Notes under the pieces: generated by a model
Database searches by the model: none
What the model was told of the DNA's origin: nothing
What the model saw: only the letters and a program-made list of their open reading frames with translations
Part shown: one piece after another, positions 21,215-30,261 of the stretch
How positions within the stretch are numbered: the first letter of the stretch is position 1
Layout of the letters: each line of letters opens with the position of its first letter
Position numbers and translations under genes: made by a program
NCBI GenBank assembly: GCA_037447655.1
Contig: JBBHKE010001128.1
Span: forward strand, 64,001-103,328
DNA from: Zygnema cylindricum
Lineage: Eukaryota; Streptophyta; Zygnematophyceae; Zygnematales; Zygnemataceae
DNA length: 39,328 nucleotides
Reading direction: 5' to 3'

Positions 21215-21803
21215 CTAACTCAATGAAAAGTATAGCCAGCTCATTGCAGAAATCGAGCATCTTCTCTCTTTAGTGAAAGTAGCCATTGAACTTTTGCTCT
21301 GCCAACTTCTGTTCTTGAATCGTACCGCTTCGGTACATCTCTCTAAGCACATCCCACAGATTGGATGCCTTTTCCACCTGCAAGTGAGGACCTGCGAGTC
21401 CTTGTGTGAGATGACGGAGGACAAAATGCTTGGCCGCCATGTTGTTGTAATCCGAGGTATCGATGTCATTCTCCTCATTCCTCAAAATAGGAGACATGAA
21501 AGCAGATCCTGTTGCTATAGGTGTGGTTTTCTCTTTTTCTTTCCCCTCTTCAATCACGATGCTTTCTTTGTCTTCTGGGTCCTCTGATGGCGGTGGATTT
21601 GGTTTCCTACAAAACCTATTTCCTCCAAACCCTCGAGGGATAGCAAGACTGGATGGGCGCTTTACTCGCCCACTCACTATTCCCCAATATCTTTTCTCAC
21701 ATAGGGCTCCTATCATCATACTCTCCCAGTAGATGAACCCAAAACCATTCAATATGGGCACCCTAGACGCTGGGCCCATAACCTGTAACTGTGAGACCTC
21801 CAT
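21215..21803 (-). pseudogene. Element A gag N-terminal region
   Basis: The frame opens at an ATG inside the LTR end (21803) and runs through the primer site, where a second in-frame ATG (21777-21779) lies within GGTTATGGGCCCA. Gag motifs are VPILNGFGFIYWESMM, CEKRYWGIVSG, YNNMAAKHFVLRHLTQGLAGPHL and ASNLWDVLREMYRSGTIQEQKLAEQKF, matching the usual copia gag pattern of substrate, length-of-queue and repeat helices. It ends by frameshift at about 21270. Which ATG is used in life cannot be told. The one inside the primer site gives the shorter protein. Confidence 0.85.
21771..21783 (-). other. Primer binding site of element A (initiator tRNA-Met anticodon arm)
   Basis: On the minus strand GGTTATGGGCCCA follows the LTR terminus GTTACA without a gap. 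It is complementary to the anticodon arm of initiator tRNA-Met (TGGGCCCATAACC). In element B the match extends to 15 nt (30903-30917). Confidence 0.75.
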
Positions 21804-22789
21804 TGGTACTCAAAGTAGACAGCTTACCAGAAACCTCTAGTATAACCTCAATTCTTTAGTCTTTGTTTGAGTATTGCTGACACTCTGACAGAATACAGAC
21901 TAACAAGACTACACCCCTTGGAAGAGCAGACTCCCCTGAGTCTGTCTTAAAAAGAATCCTTGAATTTGCTCCTCAAGCTGTTAATTATCAATGGTCAAAG
22001 ATGACCTTTTATACAAAAGCTCTCTAGAGAGAGAGGCGGCTACCTCTGATTTTCCTAAGTCCTAAACCCCTCTCTAATCCCTCTACTACTGAAGTACGGA
22101 TCCAATCAAATTACTGTACAGTACAGAAAGGTACTTGGTCAGGAGTACTTCTTGTACAGCTTTTGTACGACATGGCCAAGAAGACGACGCCTGCCATATC
22201 CGGGTTCGCCATGGTATGTTCCACAGATGCCGCTATCCAATGTCATGTTGCCACGTGTCACCCAGTGTGGATGTGACCGCAAACCGCCAAATCGTCCATT
22301 CCGTAATTCCGGCTTCTTCCTCCGCCGTCCGATTGATATCGACCTTAATTCAAGGTCGATAAACTAATCTGGCAGTTTCTGACGTAACTATATCTATCTA
22401 TCTCTATGTGATTGTGGTCCGTTCGTCAGTTAAATGAACTTCTATATTTCCACATCTTTAATTAGCTATAGTACCCTATATACTTCAGCACAAGTCCTAG
22501 TCTATAGGCCAAAGCTACCAGCTACAGACAGATTGACAAACGGTAGGTACCATGATCAAATCCTAGGCCCGTCAACGTTTTTGATAAGTTTACCAAAAAA
22601 AAATGCCTTCTGATTCTAGGGGAAGCATAGGCAGCCATGGCTCTAGCTTACTCTTCGGCCTTTAGTGACTACGACAAGTATGGGGACTAGAGGCAGAAGT
22701 TAAAAGCAGACTGCCTTTGCTTTTGCCTGCTCCTACTTAAATCAATTAAGTAACCTAGAAAATACCTAAGTAAACCATTAATTTCAACA
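21784..22789 (-). repeat. LTR shared by elements A (5') and B (3'), 1006 bp
   Basis: Read on the minus strand it begins TGTTGAAATTAATGG, preceded by AAGGGGAG (22790-22797) and the end of B's internal sequence, and ends GTTACA, followed by A's primer site and gag. It therefore has an upstream element on one side and a downstream element on the other. Confidence 0.85.
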
Positions 22790-22870
22790 CTCCCCTTATT
22801 TTCAAGTCACTTTTAAATTTAAGTCCACATTTCTCTCTACATAAAATTTTTTATAGGAGAGGGCACAAAC

Positions 22871-23806
22871 TGTAGAAATTAATGGTTCTTTTAATATTTT
22901 CTAGGTCTAAAAATAATTGTTGAAAAGAGGTAGTTAATATTTCACTTCTCTATTTTAGTTATAATTTAAAGAGAGAGAGTGAGGATCAAAGGCACGCCAT
23001 GGCTGCCGCCATATTTAGAAAGTGGCAGATTTTGAAGTAGATGATATTTTACAAAAATATTGTATTTACCCGGATTTGAGCCTTCGACCTCTGGACTCTT
23101 TATAGCCGGGCGCCTTAACCAATAAGGCGCTAAGAAACGATACACGTGAAGGATTTGAAAGATATATAAACATTAACGAAACGGCTAATTAACACCAAAC
23201 TAACGAAGAGGAACAATTCGTGCACGTTCGTGAATCTGAAACGTGTAAAATATGTTTTGATCAGACTACCACCATTGTAGCTGCCACTCGAAGTGAGCTT
23301 TCGGCGACATTTAGAGATAAGCGGCACGCGGTGCCACGTGGCGCCGCGTTATTTGATACCGGAGAAGATAGGAGGAGGAACCATGGCTCCCAATTTGAGA
23401 GGTGTTACTTTGTAGACTATGTCGTACAGTAGACGTACAATAAGTACATCGCCCATTGTACCTTCTTGTACTATATAGTGTTCCTATTGGTCTAGGGTTT
23501 AGTGGTAGGTAGTCGTGAGTAGGCTGACCAAGACTTAGTGATATTTAGGTACCTCTCTCTAGGAGAGCTTGTAAACATAAAGGTCATTTTTGACCAGCCA
23601 TAACGTACTGCTCAGCGGAGCAAATTCGGAGATTCTTTTTGGTAACAACTCAAGAGAATCTTGCCTTCATTGTGGTGAAGGTGGTCAGAGTTTTTTTTCT
23701 GTCAGGGTGATAGTTACTTTTGCTGAAACACAAAGGGGCCAGGGTTATCCTAGAGGCTTCGTGTGAGCTGCCTACTCTGAGGACCTTTGGAGGTCTACGA
23801 GTTGCA
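22871..23806 (+). mobile_element. Solo LTR (subfamily TGTAG) inserted in element B
   Basis: Starts TGTAGAAATTAATGGTTC and ends GGTCTACGAGTTGCA, with no internal retroelement sequence on either side. Left and right flanks CAAAC and CAGGC are a decayed 5-bp duplication: uninterrupted element A reads GGGCACAGGCTTTG at the same place (near 17490). It is in the opposite orientation to the host element and closest to copy C (6666-7703). Its right edge independently fixes where LTRs of this family end. Confidence 0.82.
23066..23136 (-). repeat. tRNA-like sequence inside the solo LTR
   Basis: On the minus strand TTAGCGCCTTATTGGTTAAG forms a D-arm-like stem (GCGCC/GGCGC) with GG in the loop, resembling Pol III box A. 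GGCTCAAATCC about 30 nt downstream resembles box B (GGTTCGAATCC). The anticodon and T stems are poorly paired, so it is a tRNA-derived relic rather than a functional tRNA. Confidence 0.4.
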
Positions 23807-24555
23807 CAGGCTTTGTCATCATGTCTGCCACCATCTCGTTGTGTGGTCTATACTCTAGAATTATTATTTTATTCTCCACCTTTTCCTTGACAAAGCTAAG
23901 TCTGATATTCATGTGCTTGTTTAAAGTGATGTTTGGGATTAGCAACAATTGCAATTGCTTCTTGATTATCACATAATATTTTCTGAATTCTACTCGTAAG
24001 TTGTCCCAATTCACTAAACAAGGATTTAACCCACATCAATTCCTTCACAGCAGAGGAAGATGCCATATACTCTACCGTCATAGTGGACTGAGCAATGACC
24101 TTTTTCTGTTTATTGCTCCAGCAACAAGCACCATTCCCCACATAAACCACATATCTAAATGTACATCTTTGCATCGGAGCATCCCTATAGCTGGCATCAC
24201 TCCTAGTGGTGATGTTAGTATTTTCCCCACCCAGATGCAACCCTAGATCCCTAGTTCCTATGAGATATCTAAGGACCCTCTTAGCTACTTCTCAATCTCT
24301 TTTGGTAGGAGCTTTTAGACTCCTACTTAGCACTCCTACAACTGCTGCCAAATCGGGTCTGGTAAAATTCATAAAATAAATTAGCCTGCCCACTACCTCT
24401 CTATATGGGATAGTCTGCATAAACTTCTTTTGTTCTGGACCTAGTTCTTCATCTAGAATTAGGATATTTCTTTCCTCACTCCCCTCACTTCCCTTCTTTA
24501 GGTCCATGGGAGTCGTAGAACTATTGGCTTTGTTCATCTGAAATTTTTCCAACAT
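23807..24555 (-). pseudogene. Element B RNase H domain, broken
   Basis: Pieces in three frames: YREVVGRLIYFMNFTRPDLAAVVGVLSRS (24292-24555), then TRSDASYRD, STMTVEYMASS and CDNQEAIAIVANP (23896-24240), then MNIRLSFVKEKV and MVADMMTKP (23772-24014). Unlike element A, the IEYRPHNEMVADMMTKP tail is in frame with the MNIRLSF segment. The last codons of the tail run into the solo LTR. Confidence 0.85.
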
Positions 24556-24599
24556 GTTTCCAATTGCCTCTTTTTGAGTTAGTCTAATAATTCTCTTTT

Positions 24600-25330
24600 C
24601 TCTATCTCTCTCTACTTGTATTCCCAGAATATATATCTTGCCTCCCCCATGTCCTTCATTTCAAATCTTCCCTTTAGGTCTGTTTTTAGTTTGTTGATTT
24701 TCTCTATTGACTTACTCAGAACAAGCAAGTCATCAACGTAAATTTCAATAAAGATGACACCTTCCTCATCTTCAAAAACATAAATTTAATGATCTAAACT
24801 GATCCAGATGTATCCCAGACCGATGAGGAACTCATCAAGTTTTTTGTTCCATTGTCTAGGCGCCTGTTTAAAACCAAAGAGAGATTTGATCAGCCATCAT
24901 ACCTTACTTTCCTCTCTTTGTTCCATGAATCTTTCCGGTTGTCGCATGAAGATCTCCTCCTCTAGTTTTCCATGTAAGAAGGTTGTCTTGATGTCCATCT
25001 GGTGTACTTCCATGCCTTCTTTAGCTGCCAAACTGAGAAGTATCTAGACCGAGGGAAATGTGACGACCGGTGCAATGGTTTCTTCGTAGCCTATTCCCTC
25101 TTAGACGGTTCCCGTAGATTCTTTCGAATCACCACGGCTTCTTCCCTGTCCCTCGGGTCCATATTTGTTTCCACCACGTCTTCTGCTTCAGGTATAGGTG
25201 TTATTGGTGTTTCCAAGTCTAAGTCTTTCTTGGTTTGCTTTGAACCTTCAATGATATCATCCGAACCTGCAAGAGTATCATCTTTTTGGAGACCCGGATA
25301 GTGAGGAAGATGATAGTCATCATAATTGTT
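24600..25330 (-). pseudogene. Element B reverse transcriptase with internal deletion
   Basis: Nucleotide similarity to element A RT is clear (YVDDLL coding near 24720-24740 on the minus strand), but frames are broken throughout. At about 25098-25103 the sequence jumps from the part matching 18790 in A to the part matching about 19125, so roughly 330 bp encoding the RT N-terminus and the end of the linker is gone. Confidence 0.8.
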
Positions 25331-26029
25331 TTACTCAAATCTGATTCTGACTGACTTTGAGGATTTGAAGGGATATACCGACTTCCCTTCATCCATAGCT
25401 AACAGGTGCTTTAATAAAATTATATCTTCTCTCTTTCGATCATACACTCTATACCCTTTTACATCCTCATCATATCCCAGCAAGTATCCAGGTTTCCCTT
25501 TAGGATCTAGTTTCCAGTTAGGTTTATTTGTATCTAAACTGAAGACTTTACTACCGAAATCCTTTAAGTGAGATATATCTGGTTTTCGGCCGGTCCATCT
25601 CTCATATGGAGTTTGGCCTCTCACCGCCGAAGTCAGTACTCTATTGCTCAAATAATTAGCACAATTCATAGCTTCGGCCCAAAATCTTTTTTCTATCGTT
25701 TTATGTGACAACATACTCCGGGCACTATCATTCAATGTCATATTCAATCTTTCGGCAACACCATTCTGTTCCGCGTTTTCCGGAACTCTTTTTTGAGGTT
25801 GCACACCATCCTCTCTTAAAAACTCCTCAAACTGATTGGAGGTATATTCCCCTCCATTGTCACTTCTTACTCTTTTTATTGAGGTCTCGTGAAGCTTTTC
25901 TCCCCATGCTTTATATTGTTTGAAATACTCCGGAGTTTCTGATTTGTTTTTCAGAAAGTATACCCGGGAGTACCGAGACCAATCATCGGTAATGGTTAGC
26001 ATAAATTTTTTTCTTCCGGGTGGTGTCAC
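25331..26029 (-). pseudogene. Element B integrase, largely intact
   Basis: 232 residues open: LTITDDWSRYSRVYFLKNK, the second catalytic aspartate in RSDNGGEYTSNQFEEF, the catalytic glutamate in AEQNGVAERLN, FWAEAMNCANYLSNR, TPYERWTGRKP, and the C-terminal GYLLGYDEDVKGYRVYDRK. The first aspartate (VHTDIG) lies in the upstream frame (26026-26226), shifted by a small indel near 26030. Confidence 0.9.
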
Positions 26030-26643
26030 TTTTGCCGGTCCCCAATGTCCGTGTGTACAAACTCAAGGACTTTTTCTCCTTTATATGTTGCTTCTTTTGG
26101 AAATGGTAATCTGTGTGTTTTACCCTGAGCACACCCACTACAATCACTAACATTATCATTTTCCCCAAAGCGTATCCCTTCAACTTCTCCCATCTTTTTC
26201 ATTCCTTTTAGCTTTTCTAGATTCACATGCCCGAGTCTCTTATGTCACAACGTAATATCATTGACACCAGCATAGTAAAGTTTGAGTTTTTCATTACTTA
26301 AAGCAAGCCTGAACATTCCTTGGCTACCTTTCTCAGCAGTGAAGTACACATCTTCCACAAAGCTAGTTGTAAAAACTCCTTTTCTGGTGCTAGTTTCAAA
26401 TCCTTTATCATCTAATACAGATGTAGAGATAAGGTATTTGTTCAACTCCGAAATAAACAATACATCGGAGAACGTAACTATTGAATTTTTTCCCTCCACT
26501 ACGACTTTCAGATCTCTTGATCCTACATAAGTAGTGGTAACTACCCTCCCATCCCCATATTCAATCTCTACTGTAGGAATCTTTCTCAGCTTAGTGAACA
26601 GATGCTTATCCTTGCACATGTGCATGAAGGCACCTGAATCCAC
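26026..26643 (-). pseudogene. Element B protease and GAG-pre-integrase region
   Basis: MDSGAFMHMCKDKHLF carries an intact DSGA protease active site, followed by EIEYGDGRVVTT and the flap region. The frame is interrupted near 26240, and then LEKLKGMKKMGEVEGI, DCSGCAQGK and FVHTDIGD continue in another frame. Confidence 0.88.
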
Positions 26644-27126
26644 AATCCAACCTCCTTCACCTTTCAGTCCACCGAAAGCCTATTTCTGCTTTCGTGGGAT
26701 TTCGACTTCTGTCTTTGCCTCCAACTCTTCATCCAAAAGAAGTTCATCGTCCTCTTCATCGGATTCCTCCTCGAGTACTTGTGTGACAAGTGCCCTTTTC
26801 TTCCCTCGTGTTTCTCCCCTGGTCCGCCCCTTCTTTATTCGAAGCTCGGCCAGTTTGGTACATTCTGCCATGTAATGCCCGGGTTTCTTACAGAAATGAC
26901 AAAGCCTCTTTGGTCCCCTTGTTCTTGACTCATCGGGTTGATTTTTTAGGTCTTCCCCTCCATGATTTCCTAAGGGTTTTCGTGAATCTTTGTTTCTCCA
27001 ACTTCCTCCGGCCGCCAAGGCTTGTCCATTCTTAACTCCCCTCCGGATTCGATTGTCTTCTCTCGGACGAGAATCATACCAACTACCGAATTCCATATCC
27101 ACCTGGAGTCCAGCAAATCCTGTACC
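26644..27126 (-). pseudogene. Element B gag C-terminus with CCHC knuckle
   Basis: One open frame reads from the insertion border through GSWYDSRPREDNRIRRG and LCHFCKKPGHYMAECTKL to the acidic segment EEESDEEDDELLLDEEL. The open frame extends leftward out of the 3.1-kb insertion, so its first ~45 residues are not gag. Confidence 0.88.
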
Positions 27127-27142
27127 TGTTGTTTTTTGACAC

Positions 27143-27202
27143 GTAGCGATTTGTTGACAGCTCACAAATGTATGTATAGATTTGAGCTTCATTAGGAAAT
27201 CA
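27143..27202 (+). repeat. Mirrored segment, left copy
   Basis: Starts GTAGCGATTTGTTGACAG directly after TTGACAC and ends AGGAAATCA. It is the inverted partner of 29455-29518. Confidence 0.85.
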
Positions 27203-27206
27203 TTAA

Positions 27207-28605
27207 TGCTTGTTAAGAAAAGTAGGGACCGAAGATGTAGACTTTTAGGGTTGCCGATTAGGTCATGCATTTGGGTTATATGTTTATTGATATACTTTTT
27301 TTTATTTAATGTTTATGTGAGATTGCATTCTTTTGTTTTTATTTATTTATGTTATTTTATATATGTTTGATATGCATTGTTTATGCATTTGTCCTAGGGT
27401 TTGTTTATGTCGATTATTCCATCAAACCTTAGATGTTGTCATAGGGTTTATTTATGTTGATTATTCCATGAAACCTTAAATGTTGTTTGTTGCGTCTGTG
27501 TACGCATATAGAGGATGCATTTCAAATGATTGTTCATTGGCCTAGCTTTGCTTAGCTTCTTGCATGATAATTTGGGTTGCTTCTGCGGTCTATTTTAGAC
27601 CAAAGAACAACAGGTTATGGGCCCACACCCCATCTATCATATGTTAGGTTAAGTCGAGATAGGTTTGTGTCACACGCATTGTAGCGGGTTAATTTTATTC
27701 TTGCTGGTTGTATTGCAGTAATGGTGTCTCTGTACCCATGAGATCGGCCTTATCGTAGTGTTGGTATGTGCCAAGTTTAATCTTGCATCGCCCCAAGGGT
27801 TAACTTGGTGACAGTGCCGAAATGTCTACCCTTAACGAAAATGATTTTGAGAAAGGATATTTTATTTTTGGAAAATACATATTTATTTTTAGTGAAGCAT
27901 TTCGAAATGTGGAAATTTGATATATGGTGGAAAGGACAGGAAAGAGGAGTTTTACCATTTGGTGGAAAAATGTGGAATATGAAGTTTTGACATTTGGTGG
28001 AGATTTGACATTTAGTGGAGAGATGCGGAAGGTGGAGTTGTGGCATTTGGTGAAAGATCCGAATTTGTGGATCTATGATTATGAGATGTTATGAGATTTT
28101 ACTTTTTGGTTGATTATGGTAGTTAGAGGAAAATGTGGTAATTTTGTTGGAATTTTGTTTATTTTTTGTAGAATTGATTTTGGGAAATAGTTTATTATTT
28201 ATGTATTTTTAATGGGAAATTTTCGGATTTAATTATTAAATGAAAAATTATATTTGATAAAGTTGAGTTAAGAATTTTTGAGTTGGGTTATATTATTAAT
28301 GTGATCCTTTAGTTTTAATTTTAGTTGATTTGAGATAGAATTGTGGGAAGTAGATTCGGATTTAGATATCGGTGAGAAAAGAAAAACAAAATTATAATTT
28401 ATTTTTATAAAATGTGGAAAAATTTATGGAGGCGGCGAAAGCAATGGTGTAGCGAGGGCGAATTCAGATGGTAGAGGCAGTTGACGGATTCAGATGGAGG
28501 AGACAGTTGAAGGTGACATTGGTGACAGCTGATGACGTAGTTCTATGGAGTGTGACAGATGATGACGTGGCATCATAGATGCACGAAACTAAATTTTCGG
28601 GGGAG
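27207..28605. other. Non-coding left part of the nested insertion
   Basis: AT-rich, with a 47-bp tandem duplication at 27392-27485 (TAGGGTTT ... ATTATTCCAT ... TGTTG) and recurring CATTTGGTGGA-like motifs near 27957-28050. The short ORFs have no recognised domain. Confidence 0.55.
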
Positions 28606-28960
28606 TGTTGTTTTCGAAAAGTTAGTTTCGTGCGTACGCTACGTTTTCGTGCGTACGCGATATTTGGTGCGTGCGCGTGTTCGCGTGCGTAGTTAATTAC
28701 CGAAAGTAATGTGGTGGTACGAATGGAGGCTCGAATGGATTTGTGGATTGGGGAAGTAATTGTACGAGGAAAAATAAACGGACTAATTGAGTGGCACGAA
28801 ATGCGTGGAGATATGGACGGCGGATCGCTTCGCGATCCGATGTAAAATATTCGAAATGTTTTAAAGTGTACGCTTGCCGTACGGAACATAATGCGACAAG
28901 CGGCATTTATGGCGAAGTACGTGGTTACGTACAATACAGATTGGATGGTACGATATCGTT
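28606..28960 (+). repeat. Left inverted arm, ~355 bp
   Basis: Begins TGTTGTTTTCGAAAAGTTAG and is about 95 percent identical by eye to the reverse complement of 29903-30256. Both contain the GTGCGTACGCTACG block and GGCGGATCGCTTCGCGATC. Paired ORFs in the two arms are copies of each other, not genes. Confidence 0.92.
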
Positions 28961-29454
28961 TCGTCAAGTGGATTTTTGTTTGGATTTTTGTGACCGCGCG
29001 GCGCGACATCGAGGGTTCCGAGTACGAGCGATGGACGGCGGATATAGGCCGCCGAGATTTTTTCTGTAGTGTTGACGCGAAATCGCGTCAATCACACAAT
29101 ATTTATATTTGACGTTCTGGATTGTTTGACAAAATTGGAGGAGTTTCGTTGAGTGAATCAGCATGAGTCAACATACGATTTTGTGAAATTTTGTTTAACT
29201 GTAAATATTTGAAACAACATTGGTTTGTCCTATGTGTATTAATAAAATAGAGTTTATTATGGCGTTTATTATTTATGTGGTCAATTAGGGTTTCGACAGT
29301 TTAATTTATGTGTATATAGTGTCGTACTTGCAGACAAGTGTACTCTTATGATTGGTCGACTCTCATGTGTACACTTACAGCTAGGATTATTTGTCGTAGT
29401 AGGTTATTATCATTAAATAATATTTAGTGGAAGTTACGTTGGTTAACTTGACAC

Positions 29455-29518
29455 GTAGTGATTTCCTAATGAAGCTCAAATCTATACATACATTTGTGAG
29501 CTGTCAACAAATCGCTAC
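29455..29518 (-). repeat. Mirrored segment, right copy
   Basis: 64 bp with 10-bp terminal inverted repeats GTAGTGATTT / AAATCGCTAC, preceded by TTGACAC as in the left copy, but with the core reversed. Confidence 0.85.
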
Positions 29519-29526
29519 AAACGGGT

Positions 29527-29862
29527 GCTAAAAACGACCAACCACCAAGAACTGATCGACCACCAAGAGCAGCTCCTTCAAGACCTCCAAGAGTTGGCAA
29601 CAAATTATATGTTGGAAACATGTCTTGGGGAATGGACGACTATGGTCTTGCCGACCTTTTCTCTAAGTTTGGACAGGTTATTGAAGCTAAGGATGTGATG
29701 GACCGCGATACTGGCAAGTCGAGGGGATTTGGATTCGTCACTTTTGGCTCATCGCTAGAGGGCTCGCATGCTGTGAACGCTTAAGATGGAGCGGAGGTTG
29801 ACGGTAGGACTATTCGAGTTAGTGTTACCCAAGATAAAGCTCCTGGTCGTGGCCGCTATTAG
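29527..29862 (+). pseudogene. Captured fragment of a chloroplast-type RRM RNA-binding protein gene
   Basis: 112-codon frame: a Pro/Arg-rich linker (residues 5-23, PPR repeats), then one RRM with RNP2 KLYVGNMSW (residues 26-34) and RNP1 RGFGFVTF (66-73), ending DGRTIRVSVTQDKAPGRGRY and a stop. An in-frame TAA at 29782-29784 (codon 86) interrupts the RRM before its last strand. Linker plus a C-terminal RRM resembles the second half of cp28/cp31-type chloroplast RNA-binding proteins. No N-terminus, intron or poly(A) tail is visible, and similarity to the gene ends about 40 bp after the stop, where the inverted arm begins. Possibly cDNA-derived. Confidence 0.85.
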
Positions 29863-29902
29863 ATAGTTATTTGTAATGTGTGACCTCTTTTTCTAGAGTA
29901 AA

Positions 29903-30256
29903 AAGATATCGTACCATCCAATCTGTACTGTACGTAATCACGTACTTCGCCATAAATGTCGCTTGTCGCATTATGTTCCATACGGCAAGCGTACACTTTA
30001 AAACATTTTGAATATTTTACATCAGATCGCGAAGCGATCCGCCGTCCATATCTACACGCATTTCGCGCCACTCAATTAGTCCCTTTATTTTTCCTCGTAC
30101 ATTTACATCCCCAATCCGCAAATCCATTCGAACCTCCATTCGTACAACCACATTACTTTCGGTAATTAACTACGCGCGCGAACATGCGCACGCACTAAAT
30201 ATCGCGTACGCACGAAAACGTAGCGTACGCACGAAACTAACTTTTCAAAAACAACA
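29903..30256 (-). repeat. Right inverted arm, ~354 bp
   Basis: Reverse complement of the left arm. Its outer end AAAAACAACA is the right border of the nested insertion and abuts the GTACC duplication. Confidence 0.92.
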
Positions 30257-30261
30257 GTACC

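Larger units (their letters stand above)
17190..22789 (-). mobile_element. Copia element A (second family), minus strand
   Basis: Complete domain order read right to left: LTR 21784-22789, primer site 21771-21783, gag, CCHC knuckle, protease, integrase, RT, RNase H, then purine-rich AAAGGGAG at 17425-17432 and a truncated 3' LTR (17190-17425). Its 5' LTR is at the same time the 3' LTR of element B. Frame changes and stops occur in gag, protease, integrase and the RT-RNase H linker, so it is inactive, although RT motifs and RNase H are well kept. Confidence 0.9.
27122..30261. mobile_element. 3130-bp nested insertion with GTACC duplication
   Basis: GTACC at 27122-27126 and 30257-30261 flanks an insertion that starts TGTTGTTTTT and ends AAAAACAACA. 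Element A, without the insertion, reads ATACCCGGTTCAC at this site. A 5-bp duplication with TG...CA ends is the pattern of LTR-type integrase. Inside are a 47-bp tandem duplication (27392-27485), a polypurine-like GGGGGAG followed by TGTTG at 28606, inverted arms of ~355 bp, and an RRM gene fragment. No transposase, integrase or RT was found in it. Confidence 0.85.

Noticed and set aside
27780-27820. Primer-binding-like TTGGTGACAGTGCCG in the nested insertion
   Set aside because: Only loosely like Ty3-type primer sites and no LTR end or gag is next to it.
28464-29164. Overlapping ORFs on both strands, including a 181-residue frame
   Set aside because: They fall in the inverted arm and its flank, recur at 29859-30165 as mirror copies, and match no protein family I know.
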